From an uncultured Bacilli bacterium (lineage in GTDB: Bacteria; Bacillota_I; Bacilli_A; RF39; UBA660), in the NCBI GenBank assembly GCA_947631285.1, contig CANRKS010000011.1, positions 1 through 19,464 on the forward strand: DNA of 19,464 bases, read 5' to 3'. Position numbers and translations under genes: made by a program. The notes under the pieces were generated by a model, which ran no database searches, was not told the origin of the DNA, and saw nothing but the letters and a program-made list of their open reading frames with translations. Positions within the stretch are counted from its first letter, which is position 1. Every line of letters begins with the position of its first letter. Below, piece after piece: positions 12,634 to 19,464 of the stretch.

Positions 12634-13761
12634 ATGAAAAAAGTTTTAGTGTTATATGCTCGATATGGTTCAGGACATGCTGCTATTGCTCAATATGTTG
12701 CTAATTATATAAAAGAAAAAAACAATAAATGTGAAGTAACACTTTTAGACATTAGTGATTTTGGTAATTGGCTAGGTCGAACAGGAGTTAAAGTTATGGA
12801 TTTTGTTGGTAAATATCGTCCAGCTTTAATTTTTGATTTTTTCTATGAACTTATGGATCATAAAATTTCGACATTTGGCCATAATGCTTTTGCTAAAAAG
12901 AGTTATGATAATAAAAAGTTAAGAGATATGATTGCTAGTATCAATCCAGATATTGTTATTTCTACTCATTTTTATTGTAGTAATATTATTACTTATTATA
13001 ATAAATTAGGAATCACTAATACTAAACTATTTACAATTATTACTGATTATCGTTCTCACGAATGTTGGATTAGAAATAAAGACTTAGAAGATGGCTATAT
13101 AGTAGGTAATGAAGTAGTTCGGGAAGAATTAATTTCCAGAGGTGTAGATAGTAAAAAAATATTTGCTTATGGTCTACCTTTAAATTTACAAAAAATAAAT
13201 AATTTAGATAGTAGAGAAGAAATTTTAAAAAGATATAAAATTAAAGGGGATAAGAAAATCTATTTGTTTTTTGGCGGTTCTTCAGCAGGTAGTATGTATT
13301 ATTATGATTATTTTAAATGTTTAGCTAAGTTGGATTTAAACGCTGATACAATTTTTATAAGTGGTAATAATGCAAGATTAAAAGAAAAATGTGATAATTA
13401 TGTTTTAAAAAATAATATTACTAATATTAAAGTTTTAGGCTATTCAAAAGATGTCTTGAACTTAATGAAGATTAGTGATTTAGTTATTTCTAAACCTGGG
13501 GGAGCAACAGTAACTGAATGCTTAGAGATGCGAGTACCTTTATTATTAGTTCCTGGGGTTGGGGGCCAAGAAAAATATAATGCTAGATTTATAAGCAGAA
13601 AGAAATATGGACTTAAAGTTCGGAATGTTGTGGCTTTTAAAAGAGTTTTAAAAAGATTAGAAATAAGTACTCTTCCTTTAAAAAGAGCTAAAGAGAGATT
13701 AAATAAATTGGATAATAATGATGCAGTAGAAAAAATTAATAATTTAATTAATAGAGTATAG
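12634..13761 (+). CDS. UgtP/MGDG-synthase-like glycolipid glycosyltransferase
   Basis: A 375-aa GT28-type, GT-B-fold enzyme, close in length to Bacillus UgtP (382 aa). UgtP moves glucose from UDP-glucose onto diacylglycerol at the inner membrane face, making glycolipids and the lipoteichoic-acid anchor. The N-terminal acceptor domain opens with LYARYGSGHAAIAQYV, the MGDG-synthase-type glycine/histidine loop. The ISTHFYCSN and ITDYRSHECW segments follow family spacing. The C-terminal nucleotide-sugar domain has YLFFGGSSAGSM and SKPGGATVTECLE, then LLLVPGVGGQEKYNARF. MurG is less likely, because the start matches lipid glycosyltransferases. The donor and acceptor are not certain. AAAGG precedes ATG 12634; the transketolase-like gene follows after 13 nt, so the two are co-transcribed. 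In Bacillus this slot between yneA and tkt holds other genes. Confidence 0.82.
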   Translation: MKKVLVLYARYGSGHAAIAQYVANYIKEKNNKCEVTLLDISDFGNWLGRTGVKVMDFVGKYRPALIFDFFYELMDHKISTFGHNAFAKKSYDNKKLRDMIASINPDIVISTHFYCSNIITYYNKLGITNTKLFTIITDYRSHECWIRNKDLEDGYIVGNEVVREELISRGVDSKKIFAYGLPLNLQKINNLDSREEILKRYKIKGDKKIYLFFGGSSAGSMYYYDYFKCLAKLDLNADTIFISGNNARLKEKCDNYVLKNNITNIKVLGYSKDVLNLMKISDLVISKPGGATVTECLEMRVPLLLVPGVGGQEKYNARFISRKKYGLKVRNVVAFKRVLKRLEISTLPLKRAKERLNKLDNNDAVEKINNLINRV

Positions 13762-13774
13762 GAAGTTTGGTAGT

Positions 13775-15736
13775 ATGAGTAAAAGAGAAAATTTAATTAT
13801 AAGAAATTTACAAATGTTAAGCTTAGATATGATTAAAGAAGCAAAAAGTGGTGATGTTGGTTTAACAATGGCATCCGCTAAGGTATTTTATACTTTATAT
13901 ATGAAGCATTTAGTATTTGAAGCTCATAAACCCAATTTTATTAACCAAGATCGAGTTTTAGTAGGAAGTCGTTTTATGCCTTTATACTATGCTTCTCTTT
14001 ACTTGTTTCAAAAAAGTCTATCAATTGAAAATTTAAAAGATTATAAGAAATTTTCTTCTATAACGCCCGGTTATCCTTCTTCCATTACTCCCTCTGGATT
14101 TGGAGGAAATCATTCTTATGGAAATGTAATTGGGATGGGCGTTGGCATTTCTTTAGGAAATAGATATTTAAATTCATTAATCAAAATAGAAGATAAAAAA
14201 AATAATTTGTTAAATTTTAAAACTTATGTTGTTTGTACGATGCAAGATTTAATGAGTGGTATAGCTTATGAATCTTTATCATATGCTAGTGCTAATGATT
14301 TAAAAAATTTTATCATTATTGTTATTAATGATGGTATAAGTAGAGATAGTGGTCTTAAAACAACTTTTACCGAAGAATTAACGGATCGTTTTATTTCTTT
14401 AAATTTTGATATAGACGTTATTAATGATAATTTAAGTTCTCTTGATGGAGCCATTGATGATGCTAAACATAATAAAAAGCCAACCGTTATTGTTGTCAAT
14501 ACAATTTATGGAGAGGGTACAAGTAGAGAAGACTCTAATGAAAAATATAATGAACCATTAGATGATGAAGAAATGAATAGTTTAAGAAGTGAATATGGTT
14601 TAAAAGCGCCTTTTATGGTTTTAGAAGAAGTAAAAATGGAGATAAAAGAATCTTTAAATAAAAGATTAGGTAGATATATTGAAAGATGGCATGAATTAAA
14701 AGAAGAAAGTCTAGATGATTTAAAAATAAAAGAAATTATTGACTTTTTAGAAATAGGAAAAGCTAAATTATCTTTTAAAGCCGAAAATATTAAAATAAAT
14801 GATAATTATGAAGAAGAATTAGTTATAAGCAATAGCAAAATATTAAATATTTTGGCTAGTAAAAGTCCTTTTGTTTTATGTGGAAGTAATGATAATTTTA
14901 TCTATACGAAAGCAAGTATTAATAAATCATCTATTATGAGTAAAGATAATCCAACTGGTAGAAATATTTTATTCGGAGCAAGAATGCTTGCTATGGGAAG
15001 TATTTCTTTAGGTTTAGCGTCTCTTGGCTTTAAGGTTTTTCTCAGTGCTCCTTTAGTAGATGAAAATACGCTAAAACCTTTTATCAAAATAGCAACCCAA
15101 AATAGTTTACCTGTTAATTATATTTTTACTAATGATACTTTTTTAAAGACTTATGAAAACACGGGTTTAAGTGCTTATGAAGAAATAAGTGATTTGAGAA
15201 GCATGCCTAATTTAATTAATTTTCGGCCGGCCGATATTAATGAAATCTTAGGAGTATATGAAATATTAAGTAATTATTATAAAACAAGTACCATTATTAT
15301 TAGTAATGAAAATGCTAAAAAATTAAGTGGCACTAATCCTAAATATGTTATCGCGGGAGCTTACCGAGTAAGAAAAGAAAGAGAAGATGCCAATGCGATT
15401 ATTATCACCAGTGGTAGTGAGGTTCCCCTTGCCTTAAGACTTGCTCAAGAACTTGCTCCTTATGGTTTAGATATTAGAGTTATCTCAATGCCATCTGCTG
15501 AACTATTTGCCAGTCAAAGTCCTAAATATAAAAGTGTTTTAATTCCTCGTAACGTTAAAACTTTTACATTAGAGTTTTCTTCCAAGGATTTCTTCTATCG
15601 TTATGCTACAAGTGAAGAATATATTTTAGGTTTAACTAATTATCCTGAAGGAGGAAGTAAAGAAGAAATATTAAGTGCTCATAATTTAGATATTGATTAT
15701 TTAAAATCTCAAATTTTAAAATTGATGAAAAGTTAA
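13775..15736 (+). CDS. tkt: Transketolase-family protein with degenerate active site (probable pseudoenzyme)
   Basis: A 653-aa protein, full transketolase length, alignable end to end: LSLDMIKEAKSG, TPGYPSS, DLMSGIAYE, FGARMLAMGSI, DLRSMPNLINFRPADINE, ITSGSEVPLAL, RVISMPS. Transketolase moves two-carbon units between sugar phosphates using thiamine diphosphate (TPP) and a metal ion. Here most key residues are changed relative to E. coli TktA. GHPG is GDVG (D27). The TPP/metal GDG is TMQ (155-157) and its partner Asn is D186. The invariant catalytic Glu of GVREF is M404 (GARML). THDSIG is TNDTFL, GPTHQP is lost, and the phosphate-binding Arg (LSRQN) is Asn (ISNEN). The frame is intact with normal codon use, so this is a maintained protein rather than decay. 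Its position between the lexA region and a sirA-like gene matches Bacillus tkt. A structural or regulatory role is inferred; a true transketolase may exist elsewhere. Confidence 0.85.
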   Translation: MSKRENLIIRNLQMLSLDMIKEAKSGDVGLTMASAKVFYTLYMKHLVFEAHKPNFINQDRVLVGSRFMPLYYASLYLFQKSLSIENLKDYKKFSSITPGYPSSITPSGFGGNHSYGNVIGMGVGISLGNRYLNSLIKIEDKKNNLLNFKTYVVCTMQDLMSGIAYESLSYASANDLKNFIIIVINDGISRDSGLKTTFTEELTDRFISLNFDIDVINDNLSSLDGAIDDAKHNKKPTVIVVNTIYGEGTSREDSNEKYNEPLDDEEMNSLRSEYGLKAPFMVLEEVKMEIKESLNKRLGRYIERWHELKEESLDDLKIKEIIDFLEIGKAKLSFKAENIKINDNYEEELVISNSKILNILASKSPFVLCGSNDNFIYTKASINKSSIMSKDNPTGRNILFGARMLAMGSISLGLASLGFKVFLSAPLVDENTLKPFIKIATQNSLPVNYIFTNDTFLKTYENTGLSAYEEISDLRSMPNLINFRPADINEILGVYEILSNYYKTSTIIISNENAKKLSGTNPKYVIAGAYRVRKEREDANAIIITSGSEVPLALRLAQELAPYGLDIRVISMPSAELFASQSPKYKSVLIPRNVKTFTLEFSSKDFFYRYATSEEYILGLTNYPEGGSKEEILSAHNLDIDYLKSQILKLMKS

Positions 15737-15750
15737 TTCTTCGCCATTGT

Positions 15751-15793
15751 TTGACAAAAAAATCCTTTAGTATTTTATATAATAAACTAAAGG
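15751..15793 (+). promoter_or_regulatory. Possible sirA promoter and SD-masking hairpin
   Basis: TTGACA (15751-15756) lies upstream of TATAAT (15778-15783), but 21 bp apart, longer than normal. CCTTTAGT (15764-15771) pairs perfectly with ACTAAAGG (15786-15793), whose AAAGG is the ribosome site of the next gene. Transcripts reading through from upstream could mask it. Confidence 0.4.
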
Positions 15794-15801
15794 TGATTTA
15801 G

Positions 15802-16218
15802 GTGAGGACATTTTATATTTTTAAAATTAAAAGAGAAATGGCTATTTTAACGAAAGAGATTCCTTATAATTTATATAAAACGATTGAAGGTATGTATTAC
15901 ATTGATAGTTTTAATATGGGAACCTCTTTTAAAATTTATGATGAAATATTTGATTCTTTTGATCCCTCTTATTTAAATAAAAGAATTTATAATTTATTTA
16001 AAAATAATCGTTATTATAAATATTATGAGAAAAAACATATTATTTATAATCGGTATAAACCAGAAGAAAGTATTTTAAAAGTATATAATAGTCATATGGT
16101 TTTAAAAAGTAATGTCATAAATCCAACTCTTTTATTAAATTATTTAATGACGGATAATTTATTTGTCTGTGATTTTAAAAATAAAGATTATTTTTGGTTA
16201 AATGAGTTTGTACGATAA
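15802..16218 (+). CDS. sirA: SirA-like protein (inhibitor of replication initiation)
   Basis: A 138-aa small cytosolic protein. In Bacillus, SirA binds domain I of DnaA and blocks new rounds of replication during sporulation. The N-terminus (RTFYIFKIKREMA) and C-terminus (FVCDFKNKDYFWLNEF) match the family's ends as I recall them: R-x-YY-x-F-x-I-x-x-E-x-A, and A-x-DFN-x-K-x-Y-x-WLNP. Length is close to Bacillus SirA (about 148 aa). The middle is diverged and rich in Tyr/Lys/Asn. It follows a transketolase-family gene, exactly as yneE/sirA follows tkt in Bacillus, which strengthens the call. The start is GTG 15802, with AAGGTG 7 nt upstream. No sporulation gene is in the window, so a general DnaA-control role is possible. 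The call rests on short motifs plus synteny. Confidence 0.68.
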   Translation: MRTFYIFKIKREMAILTKEIPYNLYKTIEGMYYIDSFNMGTSFKIYDEIFDSFDPSYLNKRIYNLFKNNRYYKYYEKKHIIYNRYKPEESILKVYNSHMVLKSNVINPTLLLNYLMTDNLFVCDFKNKDYFWLNEFVR

Positions 16219-16236
16219 ATGATAATGTGATAAAAT
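16208..16236 (+). promoter_or_regulatory. Promoter of the DUF45 gene
   Basis: TTGTAC (16208-16213) and TAAAAT (16231-16236) with a 17-bp spacer. It overlaps the end of the upstream gene. Confidence 0.55.
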
Positions 16237-16253
16237 AAAAATAGTGATGAATA

Positions 16254-16892
16254 ATGAAGTTTAAATTAAATGACTATATTATTGAATATGAAGTAATAAA
16301 AAAAGATAATAAAAATCTTTATTTTCGTTTTGATGAAAATTGTAAATTAATTATCACCGCGCCACGATTTATAACTGATATGGAAGTAAAAAATTTAATT
16401 ACGAAAAATTCTAGTGCAATTTTAAAGATGTATGAAGAAGCAAAAATAAGAGAAGAAAAAGTAGGGGAATTTTATTATTTAGGAAAAACATATCAAGTTA
16501 CTTTTGATAATCGCCTAAGTGAAGTTGTGTTTGAAGATGATACGATCGTTGGCCATGATGAAGCAGCAATTAATAAGTTTTATGATGATGAATGTAAACG
16601 TATTTTTAATGAAGAAATAGAAATCTGTAAAAAATGTTTTAGTAATCTTCCTTCCTTTACTTTAAAAATAAGAAAGATGCGGACTAGATGGGGAGTATGT
16701 AATCCTCAAAAACAAACAATTACTTTAAATAGTGATTTATTAAAAAAAGATATCTCTTTAATTGATTATGTTATTATTCATGAAATGGCTCATTTTTATG
16801 AAGCCAATCATAGTAAAGAATTTTGGCAAATAGTCGAAGAAGCTATTCCTGATTATAAAGAAAGAAGAAAAAAATTAAGACATTTTATTTAA
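16254..16892 (+). CDS. YgjP/DUF45-type zinc metalloprotein
   Basis: A 212-aa protein of the YgjP-like (DUF45) metallopeptidase family, with the zincin signature in VIIHEMAHFYEANHSKEFW. H176 and H180 with E177 form HExxH, and H186 is the likely third zinc ligand. Upstream, RKMRTRWGVCNPQKQTITLNSDLL is the characteristic family core. The N-terminal half (about 1-110) is beta-rich. Family members are cytosolic; proteolytic activity is generally unproven, and a nucleotide pyrophosphatase activity has been reported for E. coli YgjP. Length is normal and all metal ligands are present. It is monocistronic, between its own promoter and a terminator. The ribosome site is weak (TAGTGATGA upstream of ATG 16254). 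Confidence 0.88.
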   Translation: MKFKLNDYIIEYEVIKKDNKNLYFRFDENCKLIITAPRFITDMEVKNLITKNSSAILKMYEEAKIREEKVGEFYYLGKTYQVTFDNRLSEVVFEDDTIVGHDEAAINKFYDDECKRIFNEEIEICKKCFSNLPSFTLKIRKMRTRWGVCNPQKQTITLNSDLLKKDISLIDYVIIHEMAHFYEANHSKEFWQIVEEAIPDYKERRKKLRHFI

Positions 16893-16917
16893 GCTAGAGA
16901 ATAACTCTAGTTTTTTT
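16891..16917 (+). terminator. Terminator after the DUF45 gene
   Basis: CTAGAG (16894-16899) pairs with CTCTAG (16905-16910), followed by seven Ts (16911-16917). The outer A residues can pair with the first Ts. Confidence 0.85.
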
Positions 16918-16928
16918 AGTATTAATTC

Positions 16929-16957
16929 TTGTCAAAATAAAGTCATTTTAGTATACT
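16929..16957 (+). promoter_or_regulatory. Promoter of the SPOUT methylase-rimM-trmD operon
   Basis: TTGTCA (16929-16934) and TATACT (16952-16957) are separated by 17 bp. The -10 box is the centre of a perfect palindrome, TTTTAGTATACTAAAA, which could be a regulator site. Confidence 0.7.
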
Positions 16958-16976
16958 AAAAGTGTGGTGGTTTTAG

Positions 16977-17696
16977 ATGGTAATTACGAGTTCTAATAAT
17001 GAAAAAGTAAAATATTGGGGACGTTTAAAATTAAAAAAATATCGTGATCAAGAAAATTTATTTTTAATTGAAGATGAGCATTTATTAAAAGAAGCTCTTA
17101 AAAAAAATTTAGTTAAAGAAATAATTACTACTAATAATGAATTAACTTATGATCTACCCATCTATTATGTTAATGATAAAATAATGAGTTTACTATCTAG
17201 CCAAGTAACTAGCGCTAAAATAATTGGTGTATGTGAGAAAATTAAAGAAAGAGCTTATCAAGATCGCCTTATTATTTTAGATAATATTCAAGATCCTGGT
17301 AATTTAGGAACAATTATGCGAAGTGCAGTGGCTTTTAATTTTGATACTATTGTTTTATCTAATGATTCTGTTGATATGTATAACCCGAAAGTAATTAGAT
17401 CATCAGAAGGAATGCTTTTTAATATTAATGTTATAAGAACGGATATTAAAAGTTTTTTAAATAATCTAGATTCTTCTTATTTAAAGATTACAACAGACGT
17501 TAAAGGGGGAGAAGATATTAGGAAAATTAATAGTGATAAACTAGCGCTTGTCATTGGTAATGAAGGTTCTGGCGTATCTAAGGAAGTTGCTAGTTTATGT
17601 GATAAGTTAGTGTATTTAAAAATGACACAAGAGTGTGAAAGTTTAAATGCGGCGGTGGCAGCTAGTATCTTGATGTATGAGGTTTATCATGGATAA
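16977..17696 (+). CDS. SpoU/TrmH-family (SPOUT) RNA 2'-O-methyltransferase, YsgA-like
   Basis: A 239-aa RNA methyltransferase that uses S-adenosylmethionine to methylate a ribose 2'-OH in rRNA or tRNA. The N-terminal substrate-binding region (1-85) has SSNNEKVKYWGRLKLKKYRDQENLFLIEDEHLLKEAL, typical of RlmB/YsgA-type proteins. The SPOUT domain has motif 1 (LDNIQDPGNLGTIMRSA), motif 2 (LVIGNEGSGVSKEV) and motif 3 (ECESLNAAVAASILMYE), the trefoil-knot SAM site, all intact. The target RNA cannot be set from sequence alone; 23S rRNA is the usual assumption. It leads an operon: rimM starts 8 nt before this gene's end, consistent with translational coupling. Confidence 0.9.
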   Translation: MVITSSNNEKVKYWGRLKLKKYRDQENLFLIEDEHLLKEALKKNLVKEIITTNNELTYDLPIYYVNDKIMSLLSSQVTSAKIIGVCEKIKERAYQDRLIILDNIQDPGNLGTIMRSAVAFNFDTIVLSNDSVDMYNPKVIRSSEGMLFNINVIRTDIKSFLNNLDSSYLKITTDVKGGEDIRKINSDKLALVIGNEGSGVSKEVASLCDKLVYLKMTQECESLNAAVAASILMYEVYHG

Positions 17697-18180
17697 TTAT
17701 ATTTTAGTTGGTAAAATAGTTAATTCTTTTGGGATTAAAGGAGAAGTTAAAATTATTTCTGATTTTGAATATAAGGAAAGAGCTTTTAAAGAAAATAATT
17801 ATATATATATAGGACCTCAAAAAGAGGAAGAAAAAATTAAAACTTATCGGGTTCATAAAAATTATGATTTAATTAGTTTGGAAAAATATGATAATATTAA
17901 TGATATTTTAAAATATAAAGGTCAAAATGTTTATATTTTAAGAAGTAGTCTCCATTTACAAGACGGGGAATATTTACTTAGTGATTTAATTGGTTATAAA
18001 GTATATGATGAAGATAATTTATTAGGCGTTGTAATCGATTATGAAAAAAACAATAATGTTTTATTAAAAGTAAAGGGTGAAAAGAATTTTTACTTACCCT
18101 TAATAGATAATTATGTTAAAAAAATTAATAATATAGATAAAGTAATTATTAGCAATCATGGTCGCGATTTAATTTTATAG
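17689..18180 (+). CDS. rimM: Ribosome maturation factor RimM
   Basis: A 163-aa 16S rRNA processing factor that binds ribosomal protein S19 and helps assemble the 30S head. The N-terminal barrel has YILVGKIVNSFGIKGEVKIIS, the classic RimM opening. The C-terminal PRC-barrel has LSDLIGYKVYDEDNLLGVVIDYE, then NFYLPLIDNYVKKIN and a closing GRDLIL. I place the start at ATG 17689 rather than the in-frame ATG 17677. The family begins just before this point, and GAGG (17679-17682) lies 6 nt upstream. It overlaps the methyltransferase gene by 8 nt and is followed by trmD after 14 nt, the common rimM-trmD arrangement. Confidence 0.93.
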   Translation: MDNYILVGKIVNSFGIKGEVKIISDFEYKERAFKENNYIYIGPQKEEEKIKTYRVHKNYDLISLEKYDNINDILKYKGQNVYILRSSLHLQDGEYLLSDLIGYKVYDEDNLLGVVIDYEKNNNVLLKVKGEKNFYLPLIDNYVKKINNIDKVIISNHGRDLIL

Positions 18181-18194
18181 AAAGGATCTATTAT

Positions 18195-18881
18195 ATGCAA
18201 ATTGATATTTTAACACTTTTTCCTAAAATGTTTGAGGGCTTTTTAACAGAATCAATTATTAAAAGAGCCCTTAATGAAAAATTAGTTACCATTAATATTA
18301 TTGATTTCCGCAAGTATTCTCCTTTTAAACATCATCAAGTTGATGATACTCCTTATGGTGGTGGAGCTGGGATGGTGTTAATGTGTGAACCAGTAGTCCT
18401 TGCAATTGAAGATTTGAAGGGACCAGATTCTTTAGTAATTCTTACTTGCCCACAAGGAAAAGTTTATAATGAAAAAACGGCCTTAGATTTAAAAAAATAT
18501 AAACATTTAATTATTATATGTGGTCATTATGAAGGATATGATGAGAGAATAAGACAATTTGTTGACTTAGAAATAAGTATTGGGGATTATGTCTTAACTG
18601 GTGGAGAAATTCCGGCCATGGCTATTACTGATTCCATTGTGAGATTAATTGATGGGGTTATAACTAAGGAAAGCTACGAAAAAGATTCTTTTTCCAATGA
18701 TTTACTTGATTATCCAACTTATACCAAACCGAGTAATTTTAGGGGTTTAGAAGTACCTTCCGTTTTACTTAGTGGTGATCATCAAAAGATTGCAGAATAT
18801 AGATTAAATGAGCAAATTAAAAGGACCAAAGAAAGAAGACCAGATTTAATGGAGGATCAAAATGAAAATAAAAAAGACTAA
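18195..18881 (+). CDS. trmD: tRNA (guanine37-N1)-methyltransferase TrmD
   Basis: A 228-aa SPOUT enzyme that makes m1G37 next to the anticodon of tRNAs reading CNN and related codons, preventing +1 frameshifting. Family blocks are all present: MQIDILTLFPKMFEGFL, HHQVDDTPYGGGAGMVL, ILTCPQGKVYNEKTA, IICGHYEGYDERI, ISIGDYVLTGGEIPAMAI, and the C-terminal helix region with PSVLLSGDHQKIAEYR. Length is typical. An AGAAAGGATC ribosome site precedes ATG 18195. The next gene starts inside its last 20 nt. The usual partner rplS is not seen in the window. Confidence 0.96.
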   Translation: MQIDILTLFPKMFEGFLTESIIKRALNEKLVTINIIDFRKYSPFKHHQVDDTPYGGGAGMVLMCEPVVLAIEDLKGPDSLVILTCPQGKVYNEKTALDLKKYKHLIIICGHYEGYDERIRQFVDLEISIGDYVLTGGEIPAMAITDSIVRLIDGVITKESYEKDSFSNDLLDYPTYTKPSNFRGLEVPSVLLSGDHQKIAEYRLNEQIKRTKERRPDLMEDQNENKKD

Positions 18882-19218
18882 TGGTGAATTTAAAGTTATT
18901 GATATTTCATTAGAAGATGGTTTAAAGCTTACTAATCGCATCGGAAGTATAACCATTTATGATGATCCTTTAAAAGAAAAAATTATTGAGCAAAGATTTG
19001 CTAAACGATATCGTAATTTATTATATTTAGTAATGAATTTAGATAGTGAAGAAGGGGAAGATAGCGATTTAGTTCGCAGTAAAATTCAAGAATTACGAAA
19101 TATTTTATTAAATAATTATAGTAAACATATTTCCAAAAATACTTTAAATCATTATTTAAAAATGCTTCTTTTATTAGAAGAAAAAATTAGAGGGAAAGAA
19201 AAACATAGAGGGAGGTAA
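18862..19218 (+). CDS. Small unrecognised charged protein downstream of trmD
   Basis: A 118-aa protein without a family that I recognise. It starts within the trmD 3' end (20-nt overlap), with GGAGG 6 nt before ATG 18862, so it is clearly translated with the operon. A short beta-like start (KTNGEFKVIDISLEDG) is followed by two long, basic and leucine-rich helices (RFAKRYRNLLYLVMNLDSEEGED; LNHYLKMLLLLEEKIRGKEK). No signal peptide or membrane span is seen. The Arg/Lys-rich ends and the operon with RNA-modification and ribosome-assembly genes make an RNA- or ribosome-linked role possible, but that is only guilt by association. Confidence 0.75.
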   Translation: MKIKKTNGEFKVIDISLEDGLKLTNRIGSITIYDDPLKEKIIEQRFAKRYRNLLYLVMNLDSEEGEDSDLVRSKIQELRNILLNNYSKHISKNTLNHYLKMLLLLEEKIRGKEKHRGR

Positions 19219-19220
19219 TT

Positions 19221-19442
19221 ATGAAATATGAAAAATCTTGTGGGACAATTATTTTTAATCAAGATAATTTAGTTCTTTTAATTGCTGATTTGGATGGCAA
19301 TTGGGGATTTCCCAAAGGTCATGTTAAAGAAGGAGAAAGCGAAGAAGAGACGGCTTTAAGAGAAACGAAAGAAGAAACTAATTTAGATGTTATAACCCGA
19401 GTTTCGCACTTCATAAATAAAAAAAGTTTAATTTTTTATTGA
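19221..19442 (+). CDS. Short Nudix hydrolase, C-terminus missing
   Basis: A 73-aa product with the first half of a Nudix domain of the diadenosine-tetraphosphatase (Ap4A) type: SCGTIIFN, GNWGFPKGHV and a full Nudix box G-x5-E-x7-RE-x2-EE (GHVKEGESEEETALRETKEET). The metal-binding box is intact. However, Ap4A-type Nudix proteins are usually about 130-145 aa, and the second half of the fold is absent. The sequence after NLDV (ITRVSHFINKKSLIFY) does not look like family sequence. The frame ends at TGA 19440, the only TGA stop in the window, inside a terminator-like hairpin. It is either a truncated or frameshifted gene, or a very short protein. GGGAGG precedes ATG 19221, 2 nt after the upstream stop. 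Confidence 0.7.
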   Translation: MKYEKSCGTIIFNQDNLVLLIADLDGNWGFPKGHVKEGESEEETALRETKEETNLDVITRVSHFINKKSLIFY

Positions 19443-19460
19443 AATTAGGCTTTTCTTTTT
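19422..19460 (+). terminator. Probable operon terminator at window end
   Basis: Bases 19422-19434 pair with 19442-19454 over 13 positions (two G-U pairs) around a 7-nt loop, followed by CTTTTT. It would end the SPOUT methylase-rimM-trmD-Nudix transcript. Confidence 0.6.
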
Positions 19461-19464
19461 AAAT

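Noticed and set aside
12634..13761. MurG instead of a glycolipid glycosyltransferase
   Set aside because: The N-terminal YGSGHAAIAQY region and spacing match MGDG-synthase/UgtP proteins; MurG has a different glycine-rich opening.
1..19464. DGR reverse transcriptase, accessory gene or template repeat within the window
   Set aside because: I read all frames for a reverse-transcriptase motif and looked for a near-copy of either GC island outside the two genes; none was seen, so any machinery must act from elsewhere.
1..19464. Mycoplasma-type genetic code (TGA as Trp)
   Set aside because: All recognised proteins are full length under the standard code and conserved Trp positions use TGG.
1..19464. 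tRNA, rRNA, CRISPR array or insertion sequence
   Set aside because: No tRNA-like cloverleaf, regularly spaced repeats, transposase or terminal repeats were found. No stretch over 300 bases lacks a gene.

Overview
The window is about 70% A+T, with short intergenic gaps, mostly TAA stops and strong Shine-Dalgarno sites. Its housekeeping genes are Bacillota-like: dnaJ, mtaB, lexA, rimM, trmD, a SPOUT methylase and a SirA-like gene. Surface proteins with TasA/SipW-type leaders add to this picture. I infer an uncultured, probably gut-associated, low-GC Bacilli lineage (Erysipelotrichia/RF39-like). The standard genetic code fits: Trp is TGG and no real gene needs TGA readthrough.

Layout. 1-350: 3' end of dnaJ and its terminator. 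423-3385: a MerR regulator with a typical 19-bp-spacer promoter, then two unrecognised genes, one with a C-terminal membrane anchor. 3418-5607: surface-protein locus A (two membrane-anchored proteins). 5648-7812: a membrane-anchored hypothetical protein and a related surface protein with the same C-terminal fold. 7814-9768: a membrane protein and mtaB. 9811-11615: surface-protein locus B (one 573-aa protein). 11631-12597: lexA and a divergent 46-codon membrane-peptide gene sharing a regulatory region with two LexA-box-like sites. 12608-16218: a UgtP-like glycosyltransferase, a transketolase homologue lacking nearly all catalytic residues, and a SirA-like gene. 16208-19464: a DUF45/YgjP-type metalloprotein, then the SPOUT methylase-rimM-trmD cluster, a small unknown gene and a C-terminally short Nudix protein.

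The most striking content is loci A and B, 6.4 kb apart. Each starts with an almost identical non-coding block: a TTGACA/TATAAT promoter whose 16-bp spacer holds nine consecutive Gs, a Shine-Dalgarno sequence, a 12-bp hairpin, then the start codon. The coding sequences diverge immediately after it. Each locus also ends in a roughly 110-bp island of about 60-64% GC, poor in adenine, just before a shared RPVFY motif. The related protein at 6559 has neither the G tract nor the island. I read this as a surface-protein family with two layers of variation: slippage in the promoter switching expression on and off, and targeted diversification of the C-terminal, lectin-like face, as in a diversity-generating retroelement (DGR). 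No reverse transcriptase or template repeat lies in the window, so the second layer is a hypothesis.

A second theme is gene order. As I recall it, Bacillus subtilis has lexA, yneA, yneB, ynzC, tkt, sirA. Here the order is lexA, a tiny LexA-box membrane gene, a glycosyltransferase, a degenerate transketolase and a sirA-like gene. This supports the small gene as a YneA/SosA-type SOS division inhibitor, and suggests the transketolase was retained at its ancestral place after losing its enzyme chemistry.
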